The translations under genes and the position numbers were made by a program. From contig CAVHRK010000072.1 in the NCBI GenBank assembly GCA_963638365.1, forward strand, positions 1 to 64,000: 64,000 bases of DNA, given 5' to 3'. Positions 16,574-25,096 of this stretch are shown here, in pieces. Every line of letters begins with the position of its first letter. Positions within the stretch are counted from its first letter, which is position 1. This stretch comes from Suilimivivens sp963638365. Lineage in GTDB: Bacteria > Bacillota > Clostridia > Lachnospirales > Lachnospiraceae. The notes below the pieces were generated by a model. That model was not told the origin of the DNA and ran no database searches. It was given only the letters and a program-made list of their open reading frames with translations.

Positions 16574-19500
16574 TTATTCCTCAGTTTCTTCCTTCTTACG
16601 TGATTTCTTTAAAGCTTTACCTGATGCGCCAGCCGCACCCAGTGATGAAACTAACCCCAAAAGCCAACCTGCTAATGCCATGCCATCACCGGTCTTGGGA
16701 CTACGCCTCTTTCCAAGAACCGCTTTTTCAACACCTCTTCTTGCACCCAGAACTGCCGGTTCATTATCTCTTCTTGCACCCAGAACCTCACCATCGTCAT
16801 CGGTATCCGTGTCGGTATCCGTGTCAGTATCCGTGTCGGTATCGGTATCGGTATCCGTATCCGTGTCAGTATCCGTGTCGGTGTCAGTATCGGTGTCCGT
16901 ATCCGTATCCGTATCTGTATCTGTGTCGGTGTCGGTATCAGTATCCGTGTCATCATCACCTTCAAAGATTCTTTCACCATAAAATTCCTGCGTTTTCTTA
17001 ACAGAAACTTCAAATCGCTTTTCAACCGTAGTACTCTTCTCTATCGATTTTTCAGCAGATAAATTATGCAAATGTTCAATTTCAAATTTTCTTTGAGTTG
17101 ATGCCTTAATCTTATTGAGATTTTCTACGGTTTCCTCTCCACCTGTCGATGCACTGATCTTGTTGAGGTTTTCTACGGTTTCCTCTCCACCTGTCGATGC
17201 ACTGATCTTGTTGAGGTTTTGTATTGTCTCTTCTCCATTTGCTACGGCTGAATAAGCAATTTTTTTCTCATATGCCTTGTATGAATATGACTTCTCAAAC
17301 TGGAAATTGGAATTATTCACATGTGGCTGAGCCCCGGCATTCATAATAATCTTATCAGCAATACATGTAACTGCAAACTGTCCCTCGTTAAAGATAACGG
17401 TAGCGTTTGGAGCTATAATGGTTCCTGCAAATTTCCCGACATAAATGGTGATTGCCGCATCTGTATAATATACCTTTTGAGAGTTGCCTTCCCATCCGCT
17501 TTCATGAGATTTCCCATTGTTATAAACTATAGTTTTAGTACTCGTACCCTTTGGCGTTGCTTCCGTTTCATTCTCGATAAGTAAATTTCCATCCCCTGTT
17601 CGTTTAACATCCTCATGGTTCGAATCAATCTTGATATAATTAGTATTGTTATTATTTTTATTTGCCTCTAATACTGCCATCCAGTATTCAGAAATACCAG
17701 CTACCTTCGAGCCATCATTCTCATGCTTTGCACTATTCCCAAATTCAAAATATCCTCCAGGATTCCGGTCATTATCACCTACTGTCAAATATCCATTATC
17801 CTTATTGTAAGAATAGTCCCACTCGTCATACCCCGCAGCTCCATCAATATCCTGAGTATAAATACCTCCATGAATATGAGCATTATCCCATTGAGTCCCA
17901 GTTCCTATATTCAATTCATTACAGATAAAGTTATAATTAGAAAAGTTATTGATATTGGCGCCAGCAGTCATCTCCGTCTTGGTAATCTTATACTCTTTAT
18001 TATTGATCGTTATATAAGCCACACCATTATCAAAATCACTATCTTGTAATGCTTTTATAGCATTATCTAAATCAGATCCTTTTTCTATAGTCGTTTCAGT
18101 ATCCGAAACTGCTTCGCTTCTGGTTACGGTATAAGTAATATCTCCTTCAGTAACAGTAGCCTGATTATTGGTATCCCAATTGGTTATAGACTCACCTAAA
18201 CTATCTGCCTTTGACTGGTCTACCTTAGACTTTGCATAGCTTAACAGGATGCTTACACCGTCTGCTGCCGTGGTTTTTGTTACTTTATATCCCTGTGCTT
18301 CCAGTTCGGCTATCCTTTCAGCCGCTCCGGACTCATCCTTCACCTGCGTTACCCTGATCTCTGTGTCTGCATAGCCAAGAGCCTTTAAGGCTTCCTTTGC
18401 TCCCGCCAGCTCGGCATTCGTTACCGTCTTCTCTGCCTCGGTCTTTGCATAGCTTAACAGGATGCTTACACCGTCTGCTGCCGTGGTTTTTGTTACTTTA
18501 TATCCCTGTGCTTCCAGTTCGGCTATCCTTTCAGCCGCTCCGGACTCATCCTTCACCTGCGTTACCCTGATCTCTGTGTCTGCATAGCCAAGAGCCTTTA
18601 AGGCTTCCTTTGCTCCCGCCAGCTCGGCATTCGTTACCGTCTTCTCTGCCTCGGTCTTTGCATAGCTTAACAGGATGCTTACACCGTCTGCTGCCGTGGT
18701 TTTTGTTACTTTATATCCCTGTGCTTCCAGTTCGGCTATCCTTTCAGCCGCTCCGGACTCATCCTTCACCTGCGTTACCCTGATCTCTGTGTCTGCATAG
18801 CCAAGAGCCTTTAAGGCTTCCTTTGCTCCCGCCAGCTCGGCATTCGTTACCGTCTTCTCCGCCTCGGACTTGGAAGCCTCAATTGTTGTATTCTTCTCAT
18901 CATCCGTATTAACAGTAATGTTTTCGTCTGTGAATCCATCCTTTTCTAAATCACTGAGAATCTTATCTTTCTGATCAGTATTCTCCACATTTTCTTCTTT
19001 AATGTTATCGTAGCCATCCTGAATAAGCTCATCTTTTTTGGCATTTTTTTCTTCTTCCGTAAGATTCTTTAAGCTATCGTCATCCGTGGTTGTCTCTGTC
19101 TTCTTTCCGTCCAAAATAACATTGCCTTCATCGTCCTCACGTTTTGTTATCTGATCCTCTGTGAACTCCTTCTTCATATCATTATAGGCATCTTCAACAG
19201 CCTTATCAAAGGACTCCTTATCTTCCTTGACACTGATATCCTCTTCATCATATTGATCTTTCAAATTGGATACTATTTCATCCGTCTGATCTTTGGTCAG
19301 ATTCTCTCCAATATGATCAATCTCTTCTACTTCAGCGACCTTAACCGGATCACTCAATCCATCCTTGCCCGATTGAAGAGTTCCCTGTTCAATCTTGTCC
19401 ATGGCACCTGGAATTTCCGTTACAGTACAGGAATCCTTTTTATCGCCGTCTCCATTGACATCTTCATCCTGTGCCGCCTCATCATAGCTGTCAGGAAGCA

Positions 19501-19600
19501 TGGTTTCCTCGGCGGCCTGTGCATCCATTCCTGTTGCATACATAAGACTCATCGCTGCTCCAATTGCTATTCCCATTGCTTTTAAAGTGTTGTTTTTCAT
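16574..19600 (-). CDS. Wall-anchored surface protein with choice-of-anchor A domain and repeats
   Basis: A 1008-residue secreted protein. Residues 1-29 are a signal peptide (cleavage near MDAQA-A). An acidic region (~30-240) precedes three tandem 71-residue repeats (~244-456). A choice-of-anchor A-type adhesion domain lies at ~555-770 (LNIGTGTQWDNAHIHGGI, TIIAPNATVIFNEG). Three 16-residue repeats containing E(T/V)xNLNKI follow, then a Thr-Asp dipeptide tract of about 25 units (~883-934), three VLGxRR units, and a sorting signal SPKTGD with a hydrophobic segment and basic tail. SPKTG is a known class of sortase substrate motif in Clostridia. The TD tract resembles the wall-spanning Ser-Asp stalk of staphylococcal adhesins. 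The sortase is not in the window. It is monocistronic with its own terminator. Confidence 0.85.
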   Translation of the reverse strand: MKNNTLKAMGIAIGAAMSLMYATGMDAQAAEETMLPDSYDEAAQDEDVNGDGDKKDSCTVTEIPGAMDKIEQGTLQSGKDGLSDPVKVAEVEEIDHIGENLTKDQTDEIVSNLKDQYDEEDISVKEDKESFDKAVEDAYNDMKKEFTEDQITKREDDEGNVILDGKKTETTTDDDSLKNLTEEEKNAKKDELIQDGYDNIKEENVENTDQKDKILSDLEKDGFTDENITVNTDDEKNTTIEASKSEAEKTVTNAELAGAKEALKALGYADTEIRVTQVKDESGAAERIAELEAQGYKVTKTTAADGVSILLSYAKTEAEKTVTNAELAGAKEALKALGYADTEIRVTQVKDESGAAERIAELEAQGYKVTKTTAADGVSILLSYAKTEAEKTVTNAELAGAKEALKALGYADTEIRVTQVKDESGAAERIAELEAQGYKVTKTTAADGVSILLSYAKSKVDQSKADSLGESITNWDTNNQATVTEGDITYTVTRSEAVSDTETTIEKGSDLDNAIKALQDSDFDNGVAYITINNKEYKITKTEMTAGANINNFSNYNFICNELNIGTGTQWDNAHIHGGIYTQDIDGAAGYDEWDYSYNKDNGYLTVGDNDRNPGGYFEFGNSAKHENDGSKVAGISEYWMAVLEANKNNNNTNYIKIDSNHEDVKRTGDGNLLIENETEATPKGTSTKTIVYNNGKSHESGWEGNSQKVYYTDAAITIYVGKFAGTIIAPNATVIFNEGQFAVTCIADKIIMNAGAQPHVNNSNFQFEKSYSYKAYEKKIAYSAVANGEETIQNLNKISASTGGEETVENLNKISASTGGEETVENLNKIKASTQRKFEIEHLHNLSAEKSIEKSTTVEKRFEVSVKKTQEFYGERIFEGDDDTDTDTDTDTDTDTDTDTDTDTDTDTDTDTDTDTDTDTDTDTDTDTDTDTDDDGEVLGARRDNEPAVLGARRGVEKAVLGKRRSPKTGDGMALAGWLLGLVSSLGAAGASGKALKKSRKKEETEE
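16797..16952 (-). repeat. Thr-Asp codon repeat tract inside the surface-protein gene
   Basis: About 25 degenerate 6-base units of the type GTATCC/GTGTCG (plus strand), encoding alternating Thr and Asp. Codon third positions vary, so it is not a simple perfect microsatellite. It can lengthen or shorten by recombination or slippage in steps of 6 bases without breaking the frame. Confidence 0.85.
18231..18869 (-). repeat. Three tandem 213-bp repeats inside the surface-protein gene
   Basis: Three head-to-tail copies begin at 18231, 18444 and 18657, exactly 213 bases apart, each encoding 71 residues (AEKTVTNAELAGAKEALKAL and onwards). By eye the copies are identical at DNA level apart from a few bases at the outer edges. 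This implies recent expansion or gene conversion, and allows copy-number change in frame. Confidence 0.9.
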
Positions 19601-19686
19601 AAAATCTCCCTTCCATTAATAATTCCCTTTTTCACGTTACCTGTTACATATTATTATATTAAGGTCATTCCCTGTAAGTACTTTAT

Positions 19687-19995
19687 TTATTCTGCGATGT
19701 GCTCAAACAGATATTTGAGGACTGCCGGTGTAAACTTCCGTGCCTTAATTCCCAACTGGAACTGTCCATCTTCCATTTTTTCCTGTCTCAGAACATCCGC
19801 ATTCATGATTAACGTATCCGCCACGATGATAATCTGTCTACCAACAAGATTCGGTGTACCTGCCGGTGCCAGCAATCCCATTCCAAGCGGGCTTACATTA
19901 ATTGCATCAACATAAAACTTCTCAAATGTATCGCATGTAACTATCACACTCTTTACGCGATAATCCACACGATTAATACCCCTTCTTTCCTCCAT
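19687..19995 (-). CDS. PilZ domain protein (putative c-di-GMP receptor)
   Basis: A 102-residue single-domain protein. It has the PilZ binding signature: an RRGINRVDYR arginine motif at the N-terminus and NVSPLGMGLLAP, corresponding to the (D/N)xSxxG motif, about 25 residues later, followed by the beta-barrel. It should bind cyclic di-GMP and pass the signal to a protein partner. The start has GGAGGG upstream. It lies 87 bases upstream of the repeat-rich surface protein in the same direction, which may link c-di-GMP to adhesion, but a promoter for the surface gene could lie between them. No diguanylate cyclase is nearby. Confidence 0.85.
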   Translation of the reverse strand: MEERRGINRVDYRVKSVIVTCDTFEKFYVDAINVSPLGMGLLAPAGTPNLVGRQIIIVADTLIMNADVLRQEKMEDGQFQLGIKARKFTPAVLKYLFEHIAE

Positions 19996-20153
19996 AATTC
20001 ACCCTCCAACCAGAGAATTAGTAAATATAAAATCGCTATTTACATTATAGCGGTTTTACCCTCAGAGAGTCAATGATTTTATGAAATTTTGTACTGTATT
20101 TCGCATATTTGTAACATTTAAACAACATTATGGCAATGGTGTCACAAATAAAA

Positions 20154-20190
20154 AAGTGCCCGAAAAAATTTCCTTTGTTTTCAAGCACTT
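20154..20190 (-). terminator. Weak terminator after the 292-aa acetyltransferase gene
   Basis: AAGTGC (20154-20159) pairs with GCACTT (20185-20190) around a 25-base loop; on the minus strand the stem is followed by TTTTTATTT. The rest of the 19996-20399 gap is A+T-rich, with the probable PilZ promoter region, and I see no gene in it. Confidence 0.45.
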
Positions 20191-20399
20191 CTTCTGATTT
20201 CATATCATTATTTTCGCTTTTTTTCGTTATCTTATAAAACTATATTGATCTCAAATGGCTATATTTCGCATTAATTATGTTGCTATTTTGCTCTGATTGT
20301 TCCGCCATAGACTACCGCAAATGACCTCTATGCGGGATGATTTGTGCATTTTTGCCAAAAGGCTCCGCTTCATACGTCACAATACATTATTCTTGAAGC

Positions 20400-21278
20400 T
20401 TATGCATGGGAAAGTTCCGGGAAATAAAGCTTATCCTGTTCTATGCTTTTTAGATCCTGTCCAAGATAAAACAACCGATAGTCATCACTCCCATTATAAC
20501 ATTCTGCAATGCACATATACCTGTCATTCTGAGCAGGGGTAAATCCAAGCCGGCATTTATGGAATTCCCCTCCCATGCGCTGCAACACATCTGAAAGCGT
20601 CACTTGCTCTGCACAGACAATGCTCTGCAAAAGCAATGTGTCCTCCTCCACCTGCGCAATAATGAAACAGTCTATATCCTTTGCATAAGCTACATTTTCC
20701 ATATCCGCCGTATAAAACATCTGCAAGCCAAATTTATTTAACTGTTCCATAGATGAATTTGCTACACTGTGACGAACCATATCCATATATTTTTGTTTCA
20801 TCTGCATATCTGCCGGATTTACCGGAAGGAACCGCTCTCCTTCCGATCCGCTGCTGCAGAACTCTTCTTTTACAGAATAGCGGTACTCATTGACCTTTGA
20901 GAATCCACATCTGTCATAAAAATCTACCGCGCCAAGATTGGCAAACAGATAAAATCCATCACATTCATCCTCGTACTGTTTCACCACATGATCCATCAGT
21001 TTTCTGGCAAGGCCCTGCTTACGGTATCTCTCATCCGTCATGACCGTTCCGATCTGAATGTAATTCCTCTCTACACCATTCTGAAGAAAAGTCATCCTAT
21101 TTGCGGATACATTGGAAATTATTTTCCCATCCTCGATAAATGAATATGGAATATAATCCCCTTCAAAATATCCGTTTGTCACCCAGCTTTCAAAATCAAA
21201 GCCAAATGTTTTCTTTGTTAAATCATTTAAAGCCTGGCGCAGTGTATCATCATGCATGTAATTGCTTACTAATTCCAT
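20400..21278 (-). CDS. GNAT family N-acetyltransferase, two-part protein
   Basis: A 292-residue protein. Residues ~35-150 carry the GNAT acetyl-CoA fold: a central strand with IQIGTVMTDERYRKQGLARKLMDHV (motif A, RKQGLA for the CoA pyrophosphate loop) and NLGAVDFYDRCGF (motif B). The C-terminal ~140 residues look like a second, degenerate GNAT-like or substrate-binding half without a CoA loop. The acceptor is unknown. AGGAGAAA precedes the start, 5 bases from the stop of the upstream 71-aa gene, so they form an operon. It is the largest of five acetyltransferases in the 20-27 kb region. Confidence 0.85.
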   Translation of the reverse strand: MELVSNYMHDDTLRQALNDLTKKTFGFDFESWVTNGYFEGDYIPYSFIEDGKIISNVSANRMTFLQNGVERNYIQIGTVMTDERYRKQGLARKLMDHVVKQYEDECDGFYLFANLGAVDFYDRCGFSKVNEYRYSVKEEFCSSGSEGERFLPVNPADMQMKQKYMDMVRHSVANSSMEQLNKFGLQMFYTADMENVAYAKDIDCFIIAQVEEDTLLLQSIVCAEQVTLSDVLQRMGGEFHKCRLGFTPAQNDRYMCIAECYNGSDDYRLFYLGQDLKSIEQDKLYFPELSHA

Positions 21279-21283
21279 ATTTT

Positions 21284-21499
21284 TTATTTCTCCTGTCTGC
21301 TTTTTTCGAAGGTCACTGTCTTTTCCTTCATAGAGATCTTCCCAACCCTGAAGCCATACTTCAAAAGTTCCTTTTTGAATGTAAGGAACGAATGATCCAT
21401 AGGAACACCCGCAATATTCTCTATTTCTGCATAAGTCAGCCTGAAATTGTCTGTCTTATTTTTCCTGATCCACTTCCATAATGAATCATATTTGCTCAT
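21284..21499 (-). CDS. Small conserved protein, DUF7662-like
   Basis: A 71-residue protein beginning MSKYDSLWKWIRKNK and containing LTYAEIENIAGVPMDHSFL and GYGFRVGKISMKEKTVTFEK-like segments (KYGFRVGKISMKEKTV). The pattern of a Leu-Thr-(Y/F)-x-E-I-E segment followed by D/PHSF is one I associate with small DUF7662-type proteins found beside acetyltransferases. No enzymatic motif is present; nucleic-acid binding is possible. GAGGTGCC precedes the ATG. It ends 5 bases before the GNAT gene at 20400-21278 and is probably its operon partner. Confidence 0.65.
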   Translation of the reverse strand: MSKYDSLWKWIRKNKTDNFRLTYAEIENIAGVPMDHSFLTFKKELLKYGFRVGKISMKEKTVTFEKSRQEK

Positions 21500-21529
21500 A
21501 ATGGCACCTCATTCTGAATGTCATAGAAA

Positions 21530-21551
21530 GGCAGCCATTTTCATAGCTGCC
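21530..21551 (-). terminator. Hairpin upstream of the GNAT/DUF7662 pair
   Basis: GGCAGC (21530-21535) pairs with GCTGCC (21546-21551); on the minus strand it is followed by TTTCTATGA. It lies about 60 bases past the stop of the small gene at 21611-21754 and would end its transcript. Confidence 0.5.
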
Positions 21552-21610
21552 CACAAAAATACCTGTCTGTATTAATATCACATTCTGATTTATTCTGTTA
21601 TTCTGCAATG

Positions 21611-21754
21611 TCAGATTCCCGGCGGTGTTACGGTAACACCTTTGTTCTTTGCGAACTCCAACAGTTTATTCAAATCTTCATATAATTTATTATTTAGCAA
21701 CAACTGACATGCATACGCAAATACAGCAAGTTCATTTTGATTCATCTCTTCCAT
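21611..21754 (-). CDS. Small 47-residue protein of unknown function
   Basis: A short frame with ATG 21754 preceded by AAAGGCGGT at good spacing. The product begins MEEMNQNELAVFAYACQLLL and ends NKGVTVTPPGI. It is predicted helical through the first 35 residues, has one Cys, and no signal peptide or membrane helix. A terminator-like hairpin follows at 21530-21551, supporting a discrete small transcription unit. It could be a small regulatory protein; I recognise no family. Support is the ribosome site, the coding-like composition and the terminator. Confidence 0.5.
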   Translation of the reverse strand: MEEMNQNELAVFAYACQLLLNNKLYEDLNKLLEFAKNKGVTVTPPGI

Positions 21755-21962
21755 CCTTCTACCGCCTTTCTTATTTTGCATTGGTTTATACGCAATAGTA
21801 TAGCGGGTTTACTCCTTGTTTACAAGCTCCATGTTCACTTTTTATTAGGGATTAATTTTTGATATTTTGTATAAGCGATGCTTTCAGAATACACCATTTG
21901 TAAGACTTATAATTCAATATAATCACTATATCCCTATGTGCTATGTTTGTAAAGAGTAAATT

Positions 21963-22799
21963 TCATTGCTCTGCTTTTCGGAGAATATGTGCAATATCCC
22001 TTGCGATCCTCCGGTCTGCTTCTTTTAGATTGGTCTTGATGTATTGACTGCTTCCCGGATCTCCCACATATCCATTCGGAATCAGCATTTTGTCCTCAGC
22101 TTCCCCGTCACACCATCTCCCAATCTGTTCTCCCTTTAGGAATGTCGGTTCCAGTCCGGCAACTTCCCCTTCCCGAACTGCTTCCGGATAAATTTCCCGC
22201 ATGGTCGCTGTCTCGAAGGCTCCGGCATGGACATCAAACTCATCCTCCGGCATTTTGCTCATTTTGAACATTTTCTCAAACGGCATAGTGGTCAGTTTCA
22301 AAATATAGTCTTCCTCACCGGAAAAACCATGCTCCTTCAGTTCATACTCATATTCCATCCAGTAAGCCTGTAGCTGCAATTTCCGGTTTGCATTCTTTAT
22401 GGCCTCTACGATTGCAGAAATATGAAGTCCGTCCCCATGATCGTTAAAAATGACCACCCGCTTAAAACCAAACCGGTCAAGGTTCTCAAGATATTCTTCC
22501 ATACATGCCATAATCGTTTCTTTGCTAAAAGCAAAGGTACCCGGAAAATGTCTGGTCAGTGCCTGTACTCCTCCAAGATAAAACGGCGGTGCAATCACAC
22601 ACGGAATCCCCATCACATTTAATTCTTTCCAGACATCATGAGCCTGCTGATATGCCAGATAAATATCGGTGGCCAACGGCAGATGGGGCCCGTGCTCCTC
22701 TATAATCCCTACCGGAAACAGTACGACAGCCTCCTGCTCCACTAATATTTCAATCTGCTTATATGTCATCTCTGACATGGTATCTTTAAAAATGTTCAT
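21963..22799 (-). CDS. Creatininase family amidohydrolase
   Basis: A 278-residue protein with the creatininase-family metal motifs: LFPVGIIEEHGPHLPLATD near residues 30-48 (Glu and His ligands), FNDHGDG at about 118, and DVHAGAFETATM at about 190. These enzymes are Zn/Mn-dependent amidohydrolases with diverse substrates including creatinine-like cyclic amides, mycofactocin precursors and formamidopyrimidines. The substrate here is unknown. CGGAGGG precedes the ATG. It lies 12 bases downstream of a GNAT gene (22812-23354), in the minus-strand array. Confidence 0.88.
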   Translation of the reverse strand: MNIFKDTMSEMTYKQIEILVEQEAVVLFPVGIIEEHGPHLPLATDIYLAYQQAHDVWKELNVMGIPCVIAPPFYLGGVQALTRHFPGTFAFSKETIMACMEEYLENLDRFGFKRVVIFNDHGDGLHISAIVEAIKNANRKLQLQAYWMEYEYELKEHGFSGEEDYILKLTTMPFEKMFKMSKMPEDEFDVHAGAFETATMREIYPEAVREGEVAGLEPTFLKGEQIGRWCDGEAEDKMLIPNGYVGDPGSSQYIKTNLKEADRRIARDIAHILRKAEQ

Positions 22800-22811
22800 A
22801 TATCCCTCCGA

Positions 22812-23354
22812 TTATTTTCTGTCAAGCTCATATTCCAGCTGCACATCGCATGGCTCTTTTTCTGCGATCTTCCGGTTAATCTCCTTTGCATGAACGCAGC
22901 CAATCGCCTGATATGCTGCCTGGCTTTCCCTGGAAGAATGTGCCGAAATATATAGCTTATCTGCTCCTAACCGTTTTGCCTCCTCGCAGGCCTCGCAGAA
23001 AAGTGTTTTTCCTATTTTCTTTCCACGATAAGGCTTAGAAACCTCAAAGCACACCAGTTCCACATACTTGGCCGTGCTTCCGAAAATCTCATGGGAAACT
23101 GTAATGAAACCAACAATCTCCTGTTCATCAAACGCCCCAATTGCGGTCTGGTCCTTTTCCATATGGGCTGCCACATCTGCTGCAATCTCCCGACACTGTT
23201 CTACCGACCAGTCCTCTTTAAAAGCTATCGGTATCAGCTTCCACTGTCCATCCACATTGCGCCAGCACTCGTTTACCTCCTGGTATCTTACAAAGCGATC
23301 CAGTGAATATGTGTTAAAATTTTTATTATTTAATTTTTGATAATGTATTGTCAT
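22812..23354 (-). CDS. GNAT family N-acetyltransferase
   Basis: A 180-residue single-domain acetyltransferase. Motif A is visible as VELVCFEVSKPYRGKKIGKTLF (about residues 98-119; RGKKIGK binds the acetyl-CoA pyrophosphate), followed by LYISAHSSRESQAAYQAIGC. The acceptor is unknown, but small amines or antibiotics are typical for the group. GGAAGGA lies upstream of the ATG. The gene is 31 bases downstream of the next GNAT gene and 12 bases before the creatininase gene, so it belongs to a polycistronic array. Confidence 0.86.
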   Translation of the reverse strand: MTIHYQKLNNKNFNTYSLDRFVRYQEVNECWRNVDGQWKLIPIAFKEDWSVEQCREIAADVAAHMEKDQTAIGAFDEQEIVGFITVSHEIFGSTAKYVELVCFEVSKPYRGKKIGKTLFCEACEEAKRLGADKLYISAHSSRESQAAYQAIGCVHAKEINRKIAEKEPCDVQLEYELDRK

Positions 23355-23385
23355 GTTTTCTGTTCCTTCCGATCTGATTTTATTT

Positions 23386-23811
23386 TCAAGTCCCGATGTT
23401 CCGTATCATTTTGAACATTCCCGGTCCGTCCCATTCACACGGTCTTTCCTCAAAGCCATGCCTTTTATAGAATTTAACTGCTTCCTTCGAGCTGATCAGT
23501 TCGAGACTGACCGCCCAATCCGCCGGCTTATGCTCCAATATGTATTGCTGTAATTCCCTAAGCAGCATTTGTCCAACGCCTTTTCCCTGGTATCCCGGCA
23601 AAACAGCAAAGTCTTTTATATAAAATGACATCCCGCCATCTCCAATAAGCCTTACCATGCCTATGGCCTTTTCACCTTCGTATGCCACAAACGTTGCTGT
23701 TGTATTTTGCAGGGCACGTTCCACCTGTTCCCTGCAGGGAGGCTCCCAGCCAACCGAAGTATATAATTCAAGAAATAAGTCCGACGTTAATGTATTGATT
23801 TCTATTTTCAT
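23386..23811 (-). CDS. GNAT family N-acetyltransferase
   Basis: A 141-residue single-domain enzyme. Motif A reads IKDFAVLPGYQGKGVGQMLLREL and the C-terminal part SKEAVKFYKRHGFEERP, both textbook GNAT. I place the start at ATG 23811 because GGAGAGGGT immediately precedes it; an in-frame ATG at 23829 would contain that ribosome site in its own coding sequence. The preceding FMN-protein gene ends about 25 bases upstream, so the genes are co-transcribed. Acceptor unknown. Confidence 0.86.
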   Translation of the reverse strand: MKIEINTLTSDLFLELYTSVGWEPPCREQVERALQNTTATFVAYEGEKAIGMVRLIGDGGMSFYIKDFAVLPGYQGKGVGQMLLRELQQYILEHKPADWAVSLELISSKEAVKFYKRHGFEERPCEWDGPGMFKMIRNIGT

Positions 23812-23835
23812 ACCCTCTCCTTTTTTCATAACTGT

Positions 23836-24510
23836 CTAAGCTATTATGTTTTTTCCAGATACTTTGTAAGGCTTTGCATCAAGTTTATCCTTACATCCCC
23901 AGCTTTGGGCCGCCTTCTTAAATATCCTGCGGACAATGGTTTTGAATGCTATCCCCACCATAATTCTCTGTGGAAGGGAATAATACTCTGCTCCGGTGAA
24001 ATTCCTTGCTTCGCTGCCATAAAAATTATGCTCTATCGCAAAAATTTCTCCCATTCTTTCATAAGGCTTTGTGGCTTTTTCCTGCTGTTCCTTATTTAAC
24101 AGTCTGATTGAAAAATTGTCACCCTTCACCAGACACCCACCATAACTACATCCAAGATAATCGGGAAGCTTTTTCAAAAACTGTTCTCCACACCGGTACT
24201 GACACCCTTCTGCAAATCCTCCCTGTAAAATAAAGGATAACTGTGTATCCTCTTCTTTTGATGGCAATGTATCCAGAAATTCCAGCAATAACCCAGGCAC
24301 GCATTCCACATATAACGGCAGTGCAATAATTATCTGCGTATTGCTTTCATACGCATGACAAATATCCTTCCACGAGTTTCTGTCGGATATAGCATATCTT
24401 TCGTTGGTGACACCCTTATTGGCAAGTCCCCTCTCAAAAGCTCCTACGATCTTGTCCGTATTGCTGTATCGTGGTATTCTCGGACTTCCATTAATAATCA
24501 CAACATGCAT
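23836..24510 (-). CDS. NAD(P)H-dependent FMN reductase / flavodoxin-like protein
   Basis: A 224-residue protein opening with the FMN-phosphate loop IINGSPRIPRYSNTDKI, followed by the alternating alpha/beta pattern of a flavodoxin fold (TQIIIALPLYVECVPGLLLEFLD). It should bind FMN and act as a reductase or quinone/iron-sulfur related redox protein. Its start codon lies 13 bases inside the end of the gene at 24498-25004, so the two are translationally coupled and may form a redox pair. There is no membrane segment. Confidence 0.8.
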   Translation of the reverse strand: MHVVIINGSPRIPRYSNTDKIVGAFERGLANKGVTNERYAISDRNSWKDICHAYESNTQIIIALPLYVECVPGLLLEFLDTLPSKEEDTQLSFILQGGFAEGCQYRCGEQFLKKLPDYLGCSYGGCLVKGDNFSIRLLNKEQQEKATKPYERMGEIFAIEHNFYGSEARNFTGAEYYSLPQRIMVGIAFKTIVRRIFKKAAQSWGCKDKLDAKPYKVSGKNIIA

Positions 24511-25004
24511 GACACCGCCTCCTTAATTTCTCCTCCGCTATATGCGCCTAATGAACTGCTTCCAAAGTTCAATGCCACACGTTCGCTCCATTGCTGCAAA
24601 TATCCCGGTTCTGCTTCTCCATAATAAACTATTCCAAAATCTGCGGTATGCTTATATCTCATAACATGGCGCATCTGACCTTTTCTGAATTTCAAATACA
24701 TTGTTACCATTGGCATGATCCGGTCGATGGTATTTTTGGCCTGATAGGAAATGAAACCATATTTTGTATCAGCGATCAGCCAGATTTGCTCTGCTTCAAT
24801 CATCTTAACCAGTATTGGTTCATAGTCATCCTTGATCACACAGATTCCGGGCGTTTTTAACCAGCAACAGTTGCAGCCAATACAATGAGATATGTTCATA
24901 TCTGTAGTATCAATAAGTTCATAACTATTACTCCCTGCCTTTTCAAGTTGCCGTAAAATTTCTTTTCCACTATGCAACCCGGTTGTATCTATCAGCAAAA
25001 TCAT
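24498..25004 (-). CDS. Flavodoxin family protein with a cysteine cluster
   Basis: A 168-residue FMN-binding-type protein. It lacks a clear NGSP loop at the very N-terminus (MILLIDTTGLHSGKEIL) but has the cysteine cluster CIGCNCCWLKTPGICVIKDDYEPIL at about residues 41-65, common to NADPH-dependent reductases near iron-sulfur flavoproteins, and the flavodoxin-like IWLIADTKYGFISYQAK strand-turn. It precedes and overlaps the 23836-24510 gene by 13 bases. It is probably cytoplasmic. The electron donor and acceptor are unknown. Confidence 0.75.
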   Translation of the reverse strand: MILLIDTTGLHSGKEILRQLEKAGSNSYELIDTTDMNISHCIGCNCCWLKTPGICVIKDDYEPILVKMIEAEQIWLIADTKYGFISYQAKNTIDRIMPMVTMYLKFRKGQMRHVMRYKHTADFGIVYYGEAEPGYLQQWSERVALNFGSSSLGAYSGGEIKEAVSCML

Positions 25005-25096
25005 TCTGCTTTATTCCACCTTTCCATCCGCTTCTTTTTCCTTTTGATTTTTAAAGTTTAAAGCTGCAATGCAGCATCCAAACTTTGATAACAGTT

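Noticed and set aside
16797..16952. Repeated 6- to 12-base units that look like a CRISPR or satellite
   Set aside because: The units are codon repeats for Thr-Asp in frame within the surface protein, with no spacers and no cas genes.
18231..18869. Large tandem repeats suggesting a mobile element or assembly error
   Set aside because: The period is exactly 213 bases, stays in frame, and each unit encodes a plausible domain. An assembly collapse or expansion cannot be excluded without reads.
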